A stretch of 30,354 bases of DNA from Thermohalobaculum sp050330995 (GTDB lineage Bacteria; Pseudomonadota; Alphaproteobacteria; Rhodobacterales; Rhodobacteraceae): contig JBHJHI010000048.1 in NCBI GenBank assembly GCA_050330995.1, positions 1 through 30,354 on the forward strand. Reading direction: 5' to 3'. Shown in pieces: positions 8,794-16,291 of this stretch. The position numbers and the translations under genes were made by a program. The stretch's first letter is position 1. Each line of letters starts with the position of its first letter. The notes beneath the pieces are model-generated. The model worked only from the letters and a program-made list of their open reading frames with translations. It searched no databases and had not been told where the DNA came from.

Positions 8794-9225
8794 CTAGGAG
8801 GTCACCGGCGGGAAGTGGATCGTCGCCGCGGCCCATCGCTCGACCTCGACGCGGTCGATCTCGGGGGCGGCGTCCGAGCCGGTCAGGCGCACCGCGAAGG
8901 TCGCCGTCGCGGTGGTCGGGGCCGCGACGAACTCGGTCACCTCGTCGTCCTCGCGGCTCACCTCCACCGCCGTCGCGAGGTCGAGCCGCGCCTCGATGCG
9001 GAACAGGGAAGACCCCGCGTCCGGCTGCCCGGCCTCGACGATGTCGTCGTCGCCCCAGCGGAGGCCGGCGACCTCGTAGGCGGTGTCCATGATCGCCTCG
9101 CCGCCGCCGAGGGCGTCGCGGTCCACGTCGAGGGGGATGTCGTAGCCGTCGACCGCCTCGCGGAAGGCCTCGGCCATCGCGGCGTGCAGTCTCGATCCGG
9201 GGTCGTGGCGGAGATGGCGTCGCAT
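8794..9225 (-). CDS. Acidic protein of unknown function
   Basis: A 143-residue, cysteine-free, acidic protein. The N-terminal third is helical in look (RLHAAMAEAFREAVDG); the rest alternates like a beta-rich fold (FRIEARLDLATAVEVS..., ATATFAVRLTG...). No signal peptide or membrane span is visible, so it is probably cytoplasmic. I do not recognise the family. The ATG at 9225 is chosen because GAGG lies a few bases upstream and composition changes there: the longer frame up to 9558 uses AT-rich, non-coding-like sequence. It is upstream of miaA, 45 bases apart on the same strand, possibly co-transcribed. Confidence 0.7.
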   Translation of the reverse strand: MRRHLRHDPGSRLHAAMAEAFREAVDGYDIPLDVDRDALGGGEAIMDTAYEVAGLRWGDDDIVEAGQPDAGSSLFRIEARLDLATAVEVSREDDEVTEFVAAPTTATATFAVRLTGSDAAPEIDRVEVERWAAATIHFPPVTS

Positions 9226-9713
9226 GGCGTCCTCGTCCTTGCCGGGAGGGGGCCGAGGCCCGCTCCGTCCCGTGCGCTGTCCGGCGGGGGCGGGACAGAG
9301 TTGGGATATAGGGTGGGTGCGTCGTGTTGGGACGGGGTGGAGGTTAAGAGTCGGCTTGTTGCGGTGAAGCCGTCTTGGGCACAGCATGGGGCATTCCACC
9401 ATACTAAGCTGCGAGCGCGGCGTCCGGCGACGATGGCTCCGAGAATGCCAAATCCGTGGCGAAGCGGTTTCAGTCCGTCTGTCGTCTAATATCAGGCGAA
9501 CCCAGTGAAGCGTGGCCTTGCCACGCACCGTGAGGATTACCCCTATTTGTCGATCCACCGCAATGTCCGGTCAGGACGCATGCTGGCGGGATGATGGTAG
9601 GCGGTACGTGCCGAGCACGCGCCTATGCTCTATCCCGTCCTACACTTGCCTGTTAACTCCTGCGTAATTCGGTTACTCTCCACAACCGTTTGGTTGGCTA
9701 GGAGGTCAAGGGT
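9226..9713. other. Intergenic stretch, left flank of an AT-rich patch
   Basis: I see no convincing gene here. GC content falls sharply from about 9300. There is a 7-bp hairpin (9510-9516 with 9520-9526, loop ctt) without a U-run. The right end carries the AGGAGG site of the next gene (9701-9706). Promoters for the divergent genes at 9225 and 9714 must lie here, but I could not place them with confidence. Confidence 0.5.
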
Positions 9714-10472
9714 ATGATTCGCTTTATCCCAGTGGCAATCTTGCCCCTCCTTTGCTCGCCATCTTTGTCACAAGGGTTGTCAAAAGAGGTGACCGAAGAA
9801 ATAACAAATGTTGCTACTGCTATTTGTGGTGATTTTAAGTATGCGGGAAGTAGAACACAAGAGCAAGTGAATGGAAGTGTGCGTGCTAAGCTAGACGGTT
9901 TGGCGGGCCGCTTGGTTGACTTGGGCATTGAAGGCGCTGGCTCCATAGATTCCGATAGCTACATTAACGTATTAAGGGGTCATCTGGGCCCGGAGCTAAG
10001 AGACATACGCAAATGTAGATTGAAGATATGGGATGACATGAGAGGGGTGATTTCTCTACCAAGCTCGTCTTTCCAAGAGAATCTCGGAGGAAGTAATTTA
10101 AATGGCTGGAGTGTATTTTTGCCCAAGGGGCGAACATATCAGTCGGTCTCCAGCTCAGCGCACGGTTATAAGCATTACAATAGCTGCGTTACGCAGATAG
10201 CTGCTAATCCTAAAATCGCAGTAGCATCATCAAACGAAAATGTTGGCTCTCCTGTTAGGCTTGGGCCTTTTCAATCAGACGCCGATTTGAACTTTTTCTG
10301 TTATAAAATTCGGTATGGAGATTCTTCTCCGCAGAGGCCGCGGACAACTTTTAATGTAATTCCACTTCAAGGAGAAAGATGTCGTTTCAGAATTGAAGTA
10401 GAGGATGGGAATCCAATCGGAGACTCAGTAGACTTCAACGATCTTATATTGAATGTAGACTTTTGTCTATAG
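9714..10472 (+). CDS. Secreted orphan protein in AT-rich DNA
   Basis: A 252-residue protein with a short signal peptide (hydrophobic FIPVAILPLLCS, likely cleavage near residue 20) and six cysteines in the mature part, fitting a periplasmic or exported protein with disulfides. The first half is helical and ends in RDIRKCRLKIWDDM. The C-terminus has DFNDLILNVDF, close to the D-(Y/F)-N-D-hydrophobic signature seen in some secreted calcium-binding beta domains such as DUF4114; that link is inference. AGGAGG lies eight bases before the ATG. Codon use (AGA, ATA, TTA, AAT) differs strongly from all neighbours, which points to recent transfer. No recognised partner gene is next to it. The function is unknown. 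Confidence 0.8.
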   Translation: MIRFIPVAILPLLCSPSLSQGLSKEVTEEITNVATAICGDFKYAGSRTQEQVNGSVRAKLDGLAGRLVDLGIEGAGSIDSDSYINVLRGHLGPELRDIRKCRLKIWDDMRGVISLPSSSFQENLGGSNLNGWSVFLPKGRTYQSVSSSAHGYKHYNSCVTQIAANPKIAVASSNENVGSPVRLGPFQSDADLNFFCYKIRYGDSSPQRPRTTFNVIPLQGERCRFRIEVEDGNPIGDSVDFNDLILNVDFCL

Positions 10473-10502
10473 AATTCAACAGGGCCTATTGAAAGCTGTG
10501 TA

Positions 10503-10524
10503 GCGCGGTGGTATTTCACCGTGC
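10503..10524 (+). terminator. Hairpin between the orphan gene and ettA
   Basis: An 8-bp stem with one G-U pair (10503-10510 with 10517-10524, 6-base loop) lies 31 bases after the orphan gene stop and overlaps the ettA stop codon on the other strand. No clear U-run follows, so termination is uncertain. Confidence 0.35.
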
Positions 10525-12183
10525 AAACTTCTTATACTTAATCCGCTTAGGCTCCACCGCATCAGGCCCCAACCGCCGAACCTTGTCCTCCTCGTACGCC
10601 TGAAAGTTCCCCTCGAACCACTCGACGTGCGCGTCCCCCTCGAACGCGAGGATGTGCGTGCACAGCCGGTCGAGGAAGAACCGATCGTGTGAGATCACCA
10701 CCGCGCAGCCGGCGAAATTCTCCAGCGCGTCCTCCAGCGCCCGCAGCGTTTCGACGTCGAGGTCGTTGGTCGGCTCATCCAGAAGCAGCACGTTGCCGCC
10801 AGACTTCAACAGCTTGGCCAGACGCACCCGGTTGCGCTCGCCGCCCGAGAGCAGCCCCACCTTCTTCTGCTGGTCGCCGCCCTTGAAGTTGAAGGCGCCG
10901 ACGTAGGCGCGCGACGGCATCTCGGCCTCGCCGAGCTTCAGGACGTCGTTGCCGTCCGAGATCTCTTCCCAGACCGTCTTCTTGTCGTCGAGCGCGTCGC
11001 GCGACTGGTCGACGTAAGCGAGCGAGACGGTGTCGCCGAACTCGATCCGCCCCTGGTCGGGGCTCTCGTCGCCGGTCATCATCCGGAAGAGGGTGGACTT
11101 GCCCGCCCCGTTCGGGCCGATCACGCCGACGATGCCGCCGGGCGGCAGCGCGAAGTTCAGGTCGTCGATCAACAGGCGGTTGCCGTAGCCTTTGCGCAGT
11201 TCCTCGACGTCGATCACCTTCGAGCCCAGACGCGGCCCGTTCGGGATCACGATCTGCGCGCGGCCCACGCGCTCGCGCTCGGACTTCGCGGCCATCTCGT
11301 TGTAGGCGTTGATGCGCGCCTTCGACTTGGCCTGACGCGCCTTCGGGCTCTGCCGGATCCACTCCAGCTCGGCGCTCAGGGTGCGCTGACGCGCCTTGTC
11401 CTCGCGCGCCTCCTGCTCCAGCCGCTTGGCCTTCTGCTCCAGCCACGAGGAATAGTTGCCCTCGTAGGGGATGCCCCGGCCGCGGTCCAGCTCCAGAATC
11501 CAGCCGGTGATGTCGTCGAGGAAGTAGCGGTCGTGGGTCACGATCAGGATCGTGCCCTTGTACTCGATCAGGTGCTGCTGAAGCCACGCCACCGTCTCGG
11601 CGTCGAGGTGGTTGGTCGGCTCGTCCAAGAGCAGCATGTCCGGCGCCTCCAAGAGCAGCCGGCAGAGCGCGACGCGGCGCCGCTCGCCGCCCGAGAGCTT
11701 CGAGACCTCGGCGAAGTCGTCGGGGCAGCGCAGCGCCTCCATCGCGACGTCGATCTGGCTGTCGAGATCCCACAGGTTCTCGGCGTCGATCTCGTCCTGG
11801 AGGGTGGTCATCTCCTCCATCAGCTCGTCGGAGTAGTCCTCCGCGACCTTCATCGCCACTTCGTTGTAGCGGTCGAGCTTGGCCTGCTTGGCCGCGACGC
11901 CGAGCATGACGTTGCCGCGCACGTCGAGGCTCTCGTCCAGCTCCGGCTCCTGAGGCTGATAGCCCACGCGCGCGCCCTTGGCGGCCCAGGCCTCGCCCTG
12001 GAAGTCCTTGTCCTGGCCGGCCATGATCCGCATCAAGGTCGACTTGCCCGAGCCGTTGACGCCGACCACGCCGATCTTGACGCCGGGCAGGAAGTTCAGG
12101 CGGATGTTCTCGAAGCACTTCTTGCCGCCGGGGTGGGTCTTCGAGACGCCGTCCATGTGGTAGACGTACTGGTAGGCGGCCAT
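10516..12183 (-). CDS. ettA: Energy-dependent translational throttle protein EttA
   Basis: EttA is an ABC-F ATPase that binds the ribosomal E site and gates the first elongation steps according to the ATP/ADP ratio. The 555 residues equal the E. coli length. Two ABC modules are seen: Walker A GVNGSGKST (residues 41-49) and GPNGAGKST, signatures LSGGERRRVAL and LSGGERNRVRL, and Walker B/EPTN motifs DEPTNHLD and DEPTNDLD. Between them are the arm (LWDLDSQIDVAMEAL region) and the basic linker (SPKARQAKSKARINAYNE) that distinguish EttA. The end KRIKYKKFAR is typical. GGAGG lies six bases before the ATG. It is divergent from the arylsulfotransferase-like gene. Confidence 0.96.
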   Translation of the reverse strand: MAAYQYVYHMDGVSKTHPGGKKCFENIRLNFLPGVKIGVVGVNGSGKSTLMRIMAGQDKDFQGEAWAAKGARVGYQPQEPELDESLDVRGNVMLGVAAKQAKLDRYNEVAMKVAEDYSDELMEEMTTLQDEIDAENLWDLDSQIDVAMEALRCPDDFAEVSKLSGGERRRVALCRLLLEAPDMLLLDEPTNHLDAETVAWLQQHLIEYKGTILIVTHDRYFLDDITGWILELDRGRGIPYEGNYSSWLEQKAKRLEQEAREDKARQRTLSAELEWIRQSPKARQAKSKARINAYNEMAAKSERERVGRAQIVIPNGPRLGSKVIDVEELRKGYGNRLLIDDLNFALPPGGIVGVIGPNGAGKSTLFRMMTGDESPDQGRIEFGDTVSLAYVDQSRDALDDKKTVWEEISDGNDVLKLGEAEMPSRAYVGAFNFKGGDQQKKVGLLSGGERNRVRLAKLLKSGGNVLLLDEPTNDLDVETLRALEDALENFAGCAVVISHDRFFLDRLCTHILAFEGDAHVEWFEGNFQAYEEDKVRRLGPDAVEPKRIKYKKFAR

Positions 12184-12278
12184 GGGCGTCCTCCGGCGTG
12201 GGGCTGGGATCGCCGCCCGATTAGCCCCTCGGCCGGGTTCATGCAATCGGACGGGTGCCGCTCTCCGGGCGCCGCCCT

Positions 12279-12332
12279 CGCCTCGCCACCATAGCGTCCG
12301 CTGGCGCCGGCAGGCGCGATGGTGGCGAGGCG
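12279..12332. repeat. 14-bp inverted repeat in the ettA / arylsulfotransferase intergenic region
   Basis: The arm 12279-12292 (core cctcgccaccat) is a perfect inverted copy of 12319-12332 (core atggtggcgagg), separated by 26 bases. It lies in the 187-base divergent intergenic region, 38 bases before the arylsulfotransferase-like start. It could be an operator, an RNA hairpin in the 5' leader, or a dispersed palindromic element. Confidence 0.6.
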
Positions 12333-12349
12333 GAACGGGTCGTTCCGCC
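12329..12349. repeat. 9-bp hairpin next to the 14-bp inverted repeat
   Basis: ggcggaacg (12329-12337) pairs with cgttccgcc (12341-12349) around a ggt loop. It shares four bases with the previous inverted repeat, so the two structures compete or stack. It ends 21 bases before the ATG at 12371. Confidence 0.5.
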
Positions 12350-12370
12350 CGGCCGTGCGTTGGAGACGCC

Positions 12371-13705
12371 ATGAACGCTCGCCGCCTGTTCCTCCCCGTT
12401 GCCGGCGCGGTCTTCCTCGCCTTCGCGGCCGGGCTGGCGTTCGGCGTGGCCGACCTCCCGCCGGTGCCGCAGCTGCGCGAGCACCTGCGCCTGATCCGGG
12501 GCGCGTCCGCGACGAGCGACGCGCACGGGCTCACCCTGGCGAAGCGGCACGAGGGCGCGGGCCTCGTCCGGCTGCGCGAGGGGCGCGCGAGCCCGGGGCT
12601 CACCCTGCTCCAGCTCACCGAGAAGGGCGGGCACGTCCTGCGCCTCGTCGACCTCGCGGGCGCCACGGTGCGCGAGTGGCCGCTCGACTGGCACGCGCAC
12701 TGGGACGAGGCCCCGCACGTCGACCCGCCCGAGCGCCTGCCGTCGGACTACCGCGGCTACCACGTCCAGGGCTTCGAGATGGAGCCCGACGGCAGCGGCG
12801 TCGCCGTGTTCTCCCACCTCGGCGCGGTGCGCTACGACCGCTGCGGCGGCGTGCTCTGGCGCCTCGACCGCCTCGTCCACCACGCGGTGACGGGCGACGG
12901 CGCGGGCGGCTACTGGTTCCCCGACCGCGTCCAGCCCGAGGACGTGCCCGCGCGCTGGCTGCCGTGGGGCAAGACCGCCGACGACCTGCGCCGCGCGATC
13001 ATCCGCGAGGGCGACGGCATGCTCAACGCGGTGACCCGCGTCGACGCGGAGGGCCGGGTGCTCGCGACGCACCCGATCCTGCCGGCGCTGGAGGCCGCCG
13101 GCTTCTACGGGGCGATCGACGCGGGGCTCTCGGCGCGGTGGTGGGACCCGCTGCACCTCAACGACATCGAGATCGTGGACGCCGCGCTCGCCGGGCGCCT
13201 GGCCGGTGTCGAGGCGGGCGATCTGCTGCTCTCCATGCGAACGCCGAGCCTGCTCGCGATCGTCGACGACGAGACCGGCGCCGCGCGCTGGTCGGCGCGC
13301 GGCGCCTGGGTGCAGCAGCACGATCCCGACGTCGAGCCGGGCGGCACGATCGTGCTGTTCAACAACATGAGCCTGGCCGACGGCCCCTACGTGCCGGAGG
13401 CGGAGGCCGAGAGCACCATCCTCGCGCTCGAGCCCGACACCCTGGCCGAGCGCGTCGTGCATCCGCCCGCGGGCGCCGCGCCCTTCCGCAGCGACATCAT
13501 GGGCACGCACCAGCGTCTGGCGAACGGCAACCGCCTGATCGCCGAGACGCGCCGCGGCCGCGCCTTCGAGGCGACCCCCGAGGGGGAGGTGGTCTGGAGC
13601 TACGTGGTCCCCTTCGACGACCGGCGCGCCGGCCTCGTCTACGAGGCCGAGCGGTTCGCGCCCGGCTACTTCGACGAGGACCCGAGGACGTGGCGCTGCG
13701 ACTGA
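12371..13705 (+). CDS. Arylsulfotransferase-like (ASST family) exported protein
   Basis: A 444-residue protein resembling PAPS-independent arylsulfotransferases, beta-propeller enzymes that move sulfate between phenolic compounds in the periplasm. An N-terminal hydrophobic segment (FLPVAGAVFLAFAAGLAFG, residues 7-25) is a signal peptide or anchor. The propeller-type elements are HVQGFEMEPDGSGVAVF, the histidine-containing LHLNDIEIV and QQHDPDVEPGGTIVLFNN, and the closing THQRLANGNRLIAET; these histidines are candidates for the catalytic set, but I cannot assign them one by one. GGAG lies five bases before the ATG. It has its own upstream region with two inverted repeats. No dsbL/dsbI partners follow. 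Substrate unknown; a non-catalytic propeller remains possible. Confidence 0.75.
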   Translation: MNARRLFLPVAGAVFLAFAAGLAFGVADLPPVPQLREHLRLIRGASATSDAHGLTLAKRHEGAGLVRLREGRASPGLTLLQLTEKGGHVLRLVDLAGATVREWPLDWHAHWDEAPHVDPPERLPSDYRGYHVQGFEMEPDGSGVAVFSHLGAVRYDRCGGVLWRLDRLVHHAVTGDGAGGYWFPDRVQPEDVPARWLPWGKTADDLRRAIIREGDGMLNAVTRVDAEGRVLATHPILPALEAAGFYGAIDAGLSARWWDPLHLNDIEIVDAALAGRLAGVEAGDLLLSMRTPSLLAIVDDETGAARWSARGAWVQQHDPDVEPGGTIVLFNNMSLADGPYVPEAEAESTILALEPDTLAERVVHPPAGAAPFRSDIMGTHQRLANGNRLIAETRRGRAFEATPEGEVVWSYVVPFDDRRAGLVYEAERFAPGYFDEDPRTWRCD

Positions 13706-13756
13706 GGGCCACGGCCGCGGCTCCGTCCGTCGGGGCGCGGCGTCCCCCGGGCGTCC

Positions 13757-14356
13757 TCAGGGCGTGGCGACGCTCACCCGCGGGCCGATCGCGTCGATCA
13801 CCTCGCGCGTCTCGTAGAGGAAGGGTCCCGCCTCGACCGGCAGCCCCTCGAAGCAGGTGATCTCGGCGTAGGCGGTGAGCCCGCTGCGCCGCCGCCCGCC
13901 GTAGTACGGATACGAGTAGGGCACGAGCGGGAAGCCGAAGCCGAAGCCGAGGCGCACCCGCCCGATCGAGACCAGATCCTCCGGCGCGACGTCCTCGGGC
14001 AGATCGGCCGCGCCCACCACGCCGATGCCGATCGAGGGGTTCACGAACAGCCCGTCCCCGATGCCCACGTCGCCGCGGTCGCCCTCGACCGTCTGGCGGC
14101 GGTCGACGCGGAAGTAGGGGCACTGCTCGGTCAGCGCGACCTCGGCGGCGCGATAGAGCAGGTAGTCCTCCACCGTCTCGCGCGGCGTCGCGCTGTTGGC
14201 GCTGAAGGCGACGCGGTAGCGCCCCGGCGCCAGCGCCGCGTCGGTGTAGCCGCGATCGGAGGCGTCGAGCGGATCGGCGGGCGCGTAGGGCGTGGGCGAG
14301 GCGGCGCAGCCGGCGACGACCAGCGCGAGGACGGGCAGGGCGAGGGCGAGGCGCAT
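13757..14356 (-). CDS. CC0125/CC1285-family lipoprotein
   Basis: A 199-residue outer-membrane-type lipoprotein: the signal has lipobox VVAGC with Cys17, and Ala at +2 does not suggest inner-membrane retention. The mature part holds the family core GRYRVAFSANSATPRETVED followed by YLLYRAAEVALTE, which I know from conserved Caulobacter-type lipoproteins of unknown function, then a glycine-rich loop (SIGIGVVG, GFGFGFP) and a terminal segment with the second cysteine. The start at 14356 is preferred over an upstream in-frame ATG at 14404 because AGGGAG lies seven bases before it and the signal peptide begins there. It is convergent with the arylsulfotransferase-like gene. Confidence 0.8.
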   Translation of the reverse strand: MRLALALPVLALVVAGCAASPTPYAPADPLDASDRGYTDAALAPGRYRVAFSANSATPRETVEDYLLYRAAEVALTEQCPYFRVDRRQTVEGDRGDVGIGDGLFVNPSIGIGVVGAADLPEDVAPEDLVSIGRVRLGFGFGFPLVPYSYPYYGGRRRSGLTAYAEITCFEGLPVEAGPFLYETREVIDAIGPRVSVATP

Positions 14357-14472
14357 GGGCGGGCTCCCTGTGATCGGCGGCGCGCGGTCGAGACGCGGAA
14401 CCAACGCCTCCCCTGTCTAAGCCCGTCGTCGCGCGGGGGCGAGAGCGAAGGCCGCGGCATGTCCGGCCGACG

Positions 14473-14546
14473 CGGCCGCCCGGCCCGCCACGCCCTAGCG
14501 CGGCCGCTCCGCCCGGATGCGGCCGCTCGGCCCGCCGCGCCTTGCG
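14473..14546. repeat. Imperfect direct repeat upstream of thiY
   Basis: A unit of about 27 bases starting gcggccgc (14473-14500) recurs at 14520-14546 with few changes, with a third gcggccgc at 14501. It sits in the 241-base gap between the lipoprotein start and thiY. No riboswitch-like THI element was seen here. Confidence 0.45.
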
Positions 14547-14597
14547 CCGGTCGGGCGACGCCCTAGGCTACCCCGCCCGTGATCCGACGGAGGTTCC

Positions 14598-15536
14598 ATG
14601 CGCCCCACGCTCCTCGCCGCCGCCCTCGCGCTCGCCGCCTCGCCCGCCGCGGCGCAGGAGCGGCTGACGCTGGTGCTCGACTGGTTCGTCAATCCCGACC
14701 ACGGGCCGATCGTGATCGCCGAGGAGCGGGGCTATTTCGCCGACGAGGGGCTGGAGGTGGAGATCGTCGCCCCCGCCGACCCCGCGCAGCCGCCGCGCAT
14801 GGTCGCCGCCGGCCGCGCCGATCTGGCGGTGAGCTACCAGACCCAGCTTCATCTCCAGGTCGCCGAGGGGCTGCCGGTCGCCTGGGCCGGCACGCTGATC
14901 GCGACGCCCCTGAACTGCCTCCTGGTGCTCGCCGACAGCGGCATCGAGAACCCTGGCGATCTGGCGGGCAAGACGGTCGGCTTCTCGGTCGCGGGCGTCG
15001 AGGAGGCGCTGCTCGGCGCGATCCTCGAAGAGCACGGCGCCTCGCTCGACGAGGTCGAGCTGGTCAACGTCAACTTCTCGCTCAGCCAGTCGCTGATGAC
15101 CGGCCGCGTCGACGCGGTGATCGGGGCCTACCGCAACTTCGAGCTGAACCAGCTGGAGATCGAGGGCGAGGAGGGCCGCTGCTTCTACGTCGAGGAGGAG
15201 GGGCTGCCCGCCCACGACGAGCTGATCTACGTCGCCCACGCCGAGGACGCCCCGAAGGACGCGATCCGCCGCTTCCTGTCGGCGACCGAGCGGGCGGTGC
15301 AGTACATCGTCAACCACCCCGAGGCGGCCTGGGAGACCTTCGCCGCCACCGGCGAGGAGCTCGACGACGAGCTGAACGACCGCGCCTGGGACGACACCAT
15401 CCCGCGCTTCGCGCTGCGCCCGAGCGCGCGCGACGCGGAGCGCTACGCCCGCTTCGAGCGCTTCCTGGTCGAGCGCGGGCTGGTCGAGACGCCCTCGCCG
15501 GTCTCGCGGCTCCTGCTCGATCTCGACGCCGAGTGA
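14598..15536 (+). CDS. thiY: Thiamine-precursor (pyrimidine) ABC transporter, substrate-binding protein
   Basis: ThiY binds formyl-aminopyrimidine or hydroxymethylpyrimidine in the periplasm for the ThiXYZ importer that salvages the pyrimidine half of thiamine. The 312-residue protein has a signal peptide ending near residue 20 (SPAAAQ-ER). The mature start LTLVLDWFVNPDHGPIVIAEERGYF is the NMT1/THI5-like hallmark. Other family pieces are EGLEVEIVAPADP, NCLLVLADSGI and GAYRNFELNQLEIEG. GGAGG lies four bases before the ATG. Its stop overlaps the thiZ GTG, so the three genes form one operon. Taurine or nitrate binding proteins share the fold, but the WFVNPDH motif favours the pyrimidine ligand. 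Confidence 0.9.
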   Translation: MRPTLLAAALALAASPAAAQERLTLVLDWFVNPDHGPIVIAEERGYFADEGLEVEIVAPADPAQPPRMVAAGRADLAVSYQTQLHLQVAEGLPVAWAGTLIATPLNCLLVLADSGIENPGDLAGKTVGFSVAGVEEALLGAILEEHGASLDEVELVNVNFSLSQSLMTGRVDAVIGAYRNFELNQLEIEGEEGRCFYVEEEGLPAHDELIYVAHAEDAPKDAIRRFLSATERAVQYIVNHPEAAWETFAATGEELDDELNDRAWDDTIPRFALRPSARDAERYARFERFLVERGLVETPSPVSRLLLDLDAE

Positions 15537-16291
15537 CCGGGGTCGCGGTCGGTATCACGGTCCGGGGCCGGCTGGTCTTCGAGGGCGAGGGGGCTGAGGG
15601 CTGGTCGCTCGGCCCCCTCGCGCTCCCGCTGGGAGCGGGCGCGTGGACGGCGCTGCTCGGCCCCTCTGGCGTCGGCAAGTCGACGCTCCTGCGCCTGCTC
15701 GCGGGACTGCCGGCGGGGGGGCGCCTCGACGGCACGATCACGGCGGACGACGGCCGCCCGCTCGCGGGGCGGGTCGCCTACATGGCGCAGACCGACCTGC
15801 TGGCACCCTGGCTCGACGTCGAGGGCAACGTCGCCTTGGGCGCGCGGCTGAGGGGCGAGCGGCTCGATCGCGAGCGCGCCCGCGCGATGATCGCGCGCGT
15901 CGGCCTCGCCGGGCGCGAGCGCGCGCGCCCGGTCGAGCTGTCGGGCGGCCAGCGCCAGCGCGTCGCCCTCGCGCGCACGCTGATGGAGGACCGCCCCGTG
16001 GTGCTGCTCGACGAGCCGTTCTCCGCGCTCGACGCGCGCACGCGCGCCGAGATGCAGGAGCTGGCCTTCGAGGCGCTCGCCGGCCGCACGGTGCTGATCG
16101 TCACCCACGACCCGGCCGAGGCGGCGCGGCTCGGCCACGCGGTCTGGCTGATGACCGAGGACGGGCTGGCCGAGGGCGCGCTGCCGGACGTCGCCCCGGT
16201 GCGCGTGCCCGAGGCCGAGGACACGCTGCGCGCGCAGGCGCGGCTCCTCGCCCGGCTGCGCGAGCCCCCGCGCGGGACGGCGACGGCATGA
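15533..16291 (+). CDS. thiZ: Thiamine-precursor ABC transporter, ATP-binding protein
   Basis: A 252-residue ABC ATPase that powers the ThiXYZ importer from the cytoplasmic face. Walker A is GPSGVGKST (about residues 44-52), the Q-loop is in AYMAQTD, the signature is LSGGQRQRVALAR, Walker B is VVLLDEPFSALD and the H-loop is in VTHDPAEA. The GTG at 15533 is chosen because it overlaps the thiY stop as GTGA and gives the normal family length; no ATG lies near. The stop overlaps the thiX ATG as ATGA. The C-terminal tail after the H-loop is rich in Glu, Ala and Arg and less conserved. Assignment to the thiamine system rests on thiY. Confidence 0.9.
   Translation: MTGVAVGITVRGRLVFEGEGAEGWSLGPLALPLGAGAWTALLGPSGVGKSTLLRLLAGLPAGGRLDGTITADDGRPLAGRVAYMAQTDLLAPWLDVEGNVALGARLRGERLDRERARAMIARVGLAGRERARPVELSGGQRQRVALARTLMEDRPVVLLDEPFSALDARTRAEMQELAFEALAGRTVLIVTHDPAEAARLGHAVWLMTEDGLAEGALPDVAPVRVPEAEDTLRAQARLLARLREPPRGTATA

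Noticed and set aside
9510..9526. 7-bp hairpin with a 3-base loop as a terminator or RNA gene
   Set aside because: No U-run, no neighbouring gene end, and no further conserved structure seen.
9226..9558. N-terminal extension of the 8794-9225 protein
   Set aside because: The sequence is AT-rich, lacks coding character, and a good Shine-Dalgarno precedes the internal ATG at 9225.
9646..9674. Promoter for the AT-rich orphan gene (TTGCCT ... TAATTC)
   Set aside because: The spacing between the boxes is about 13 bases, too short for a standard promoter.
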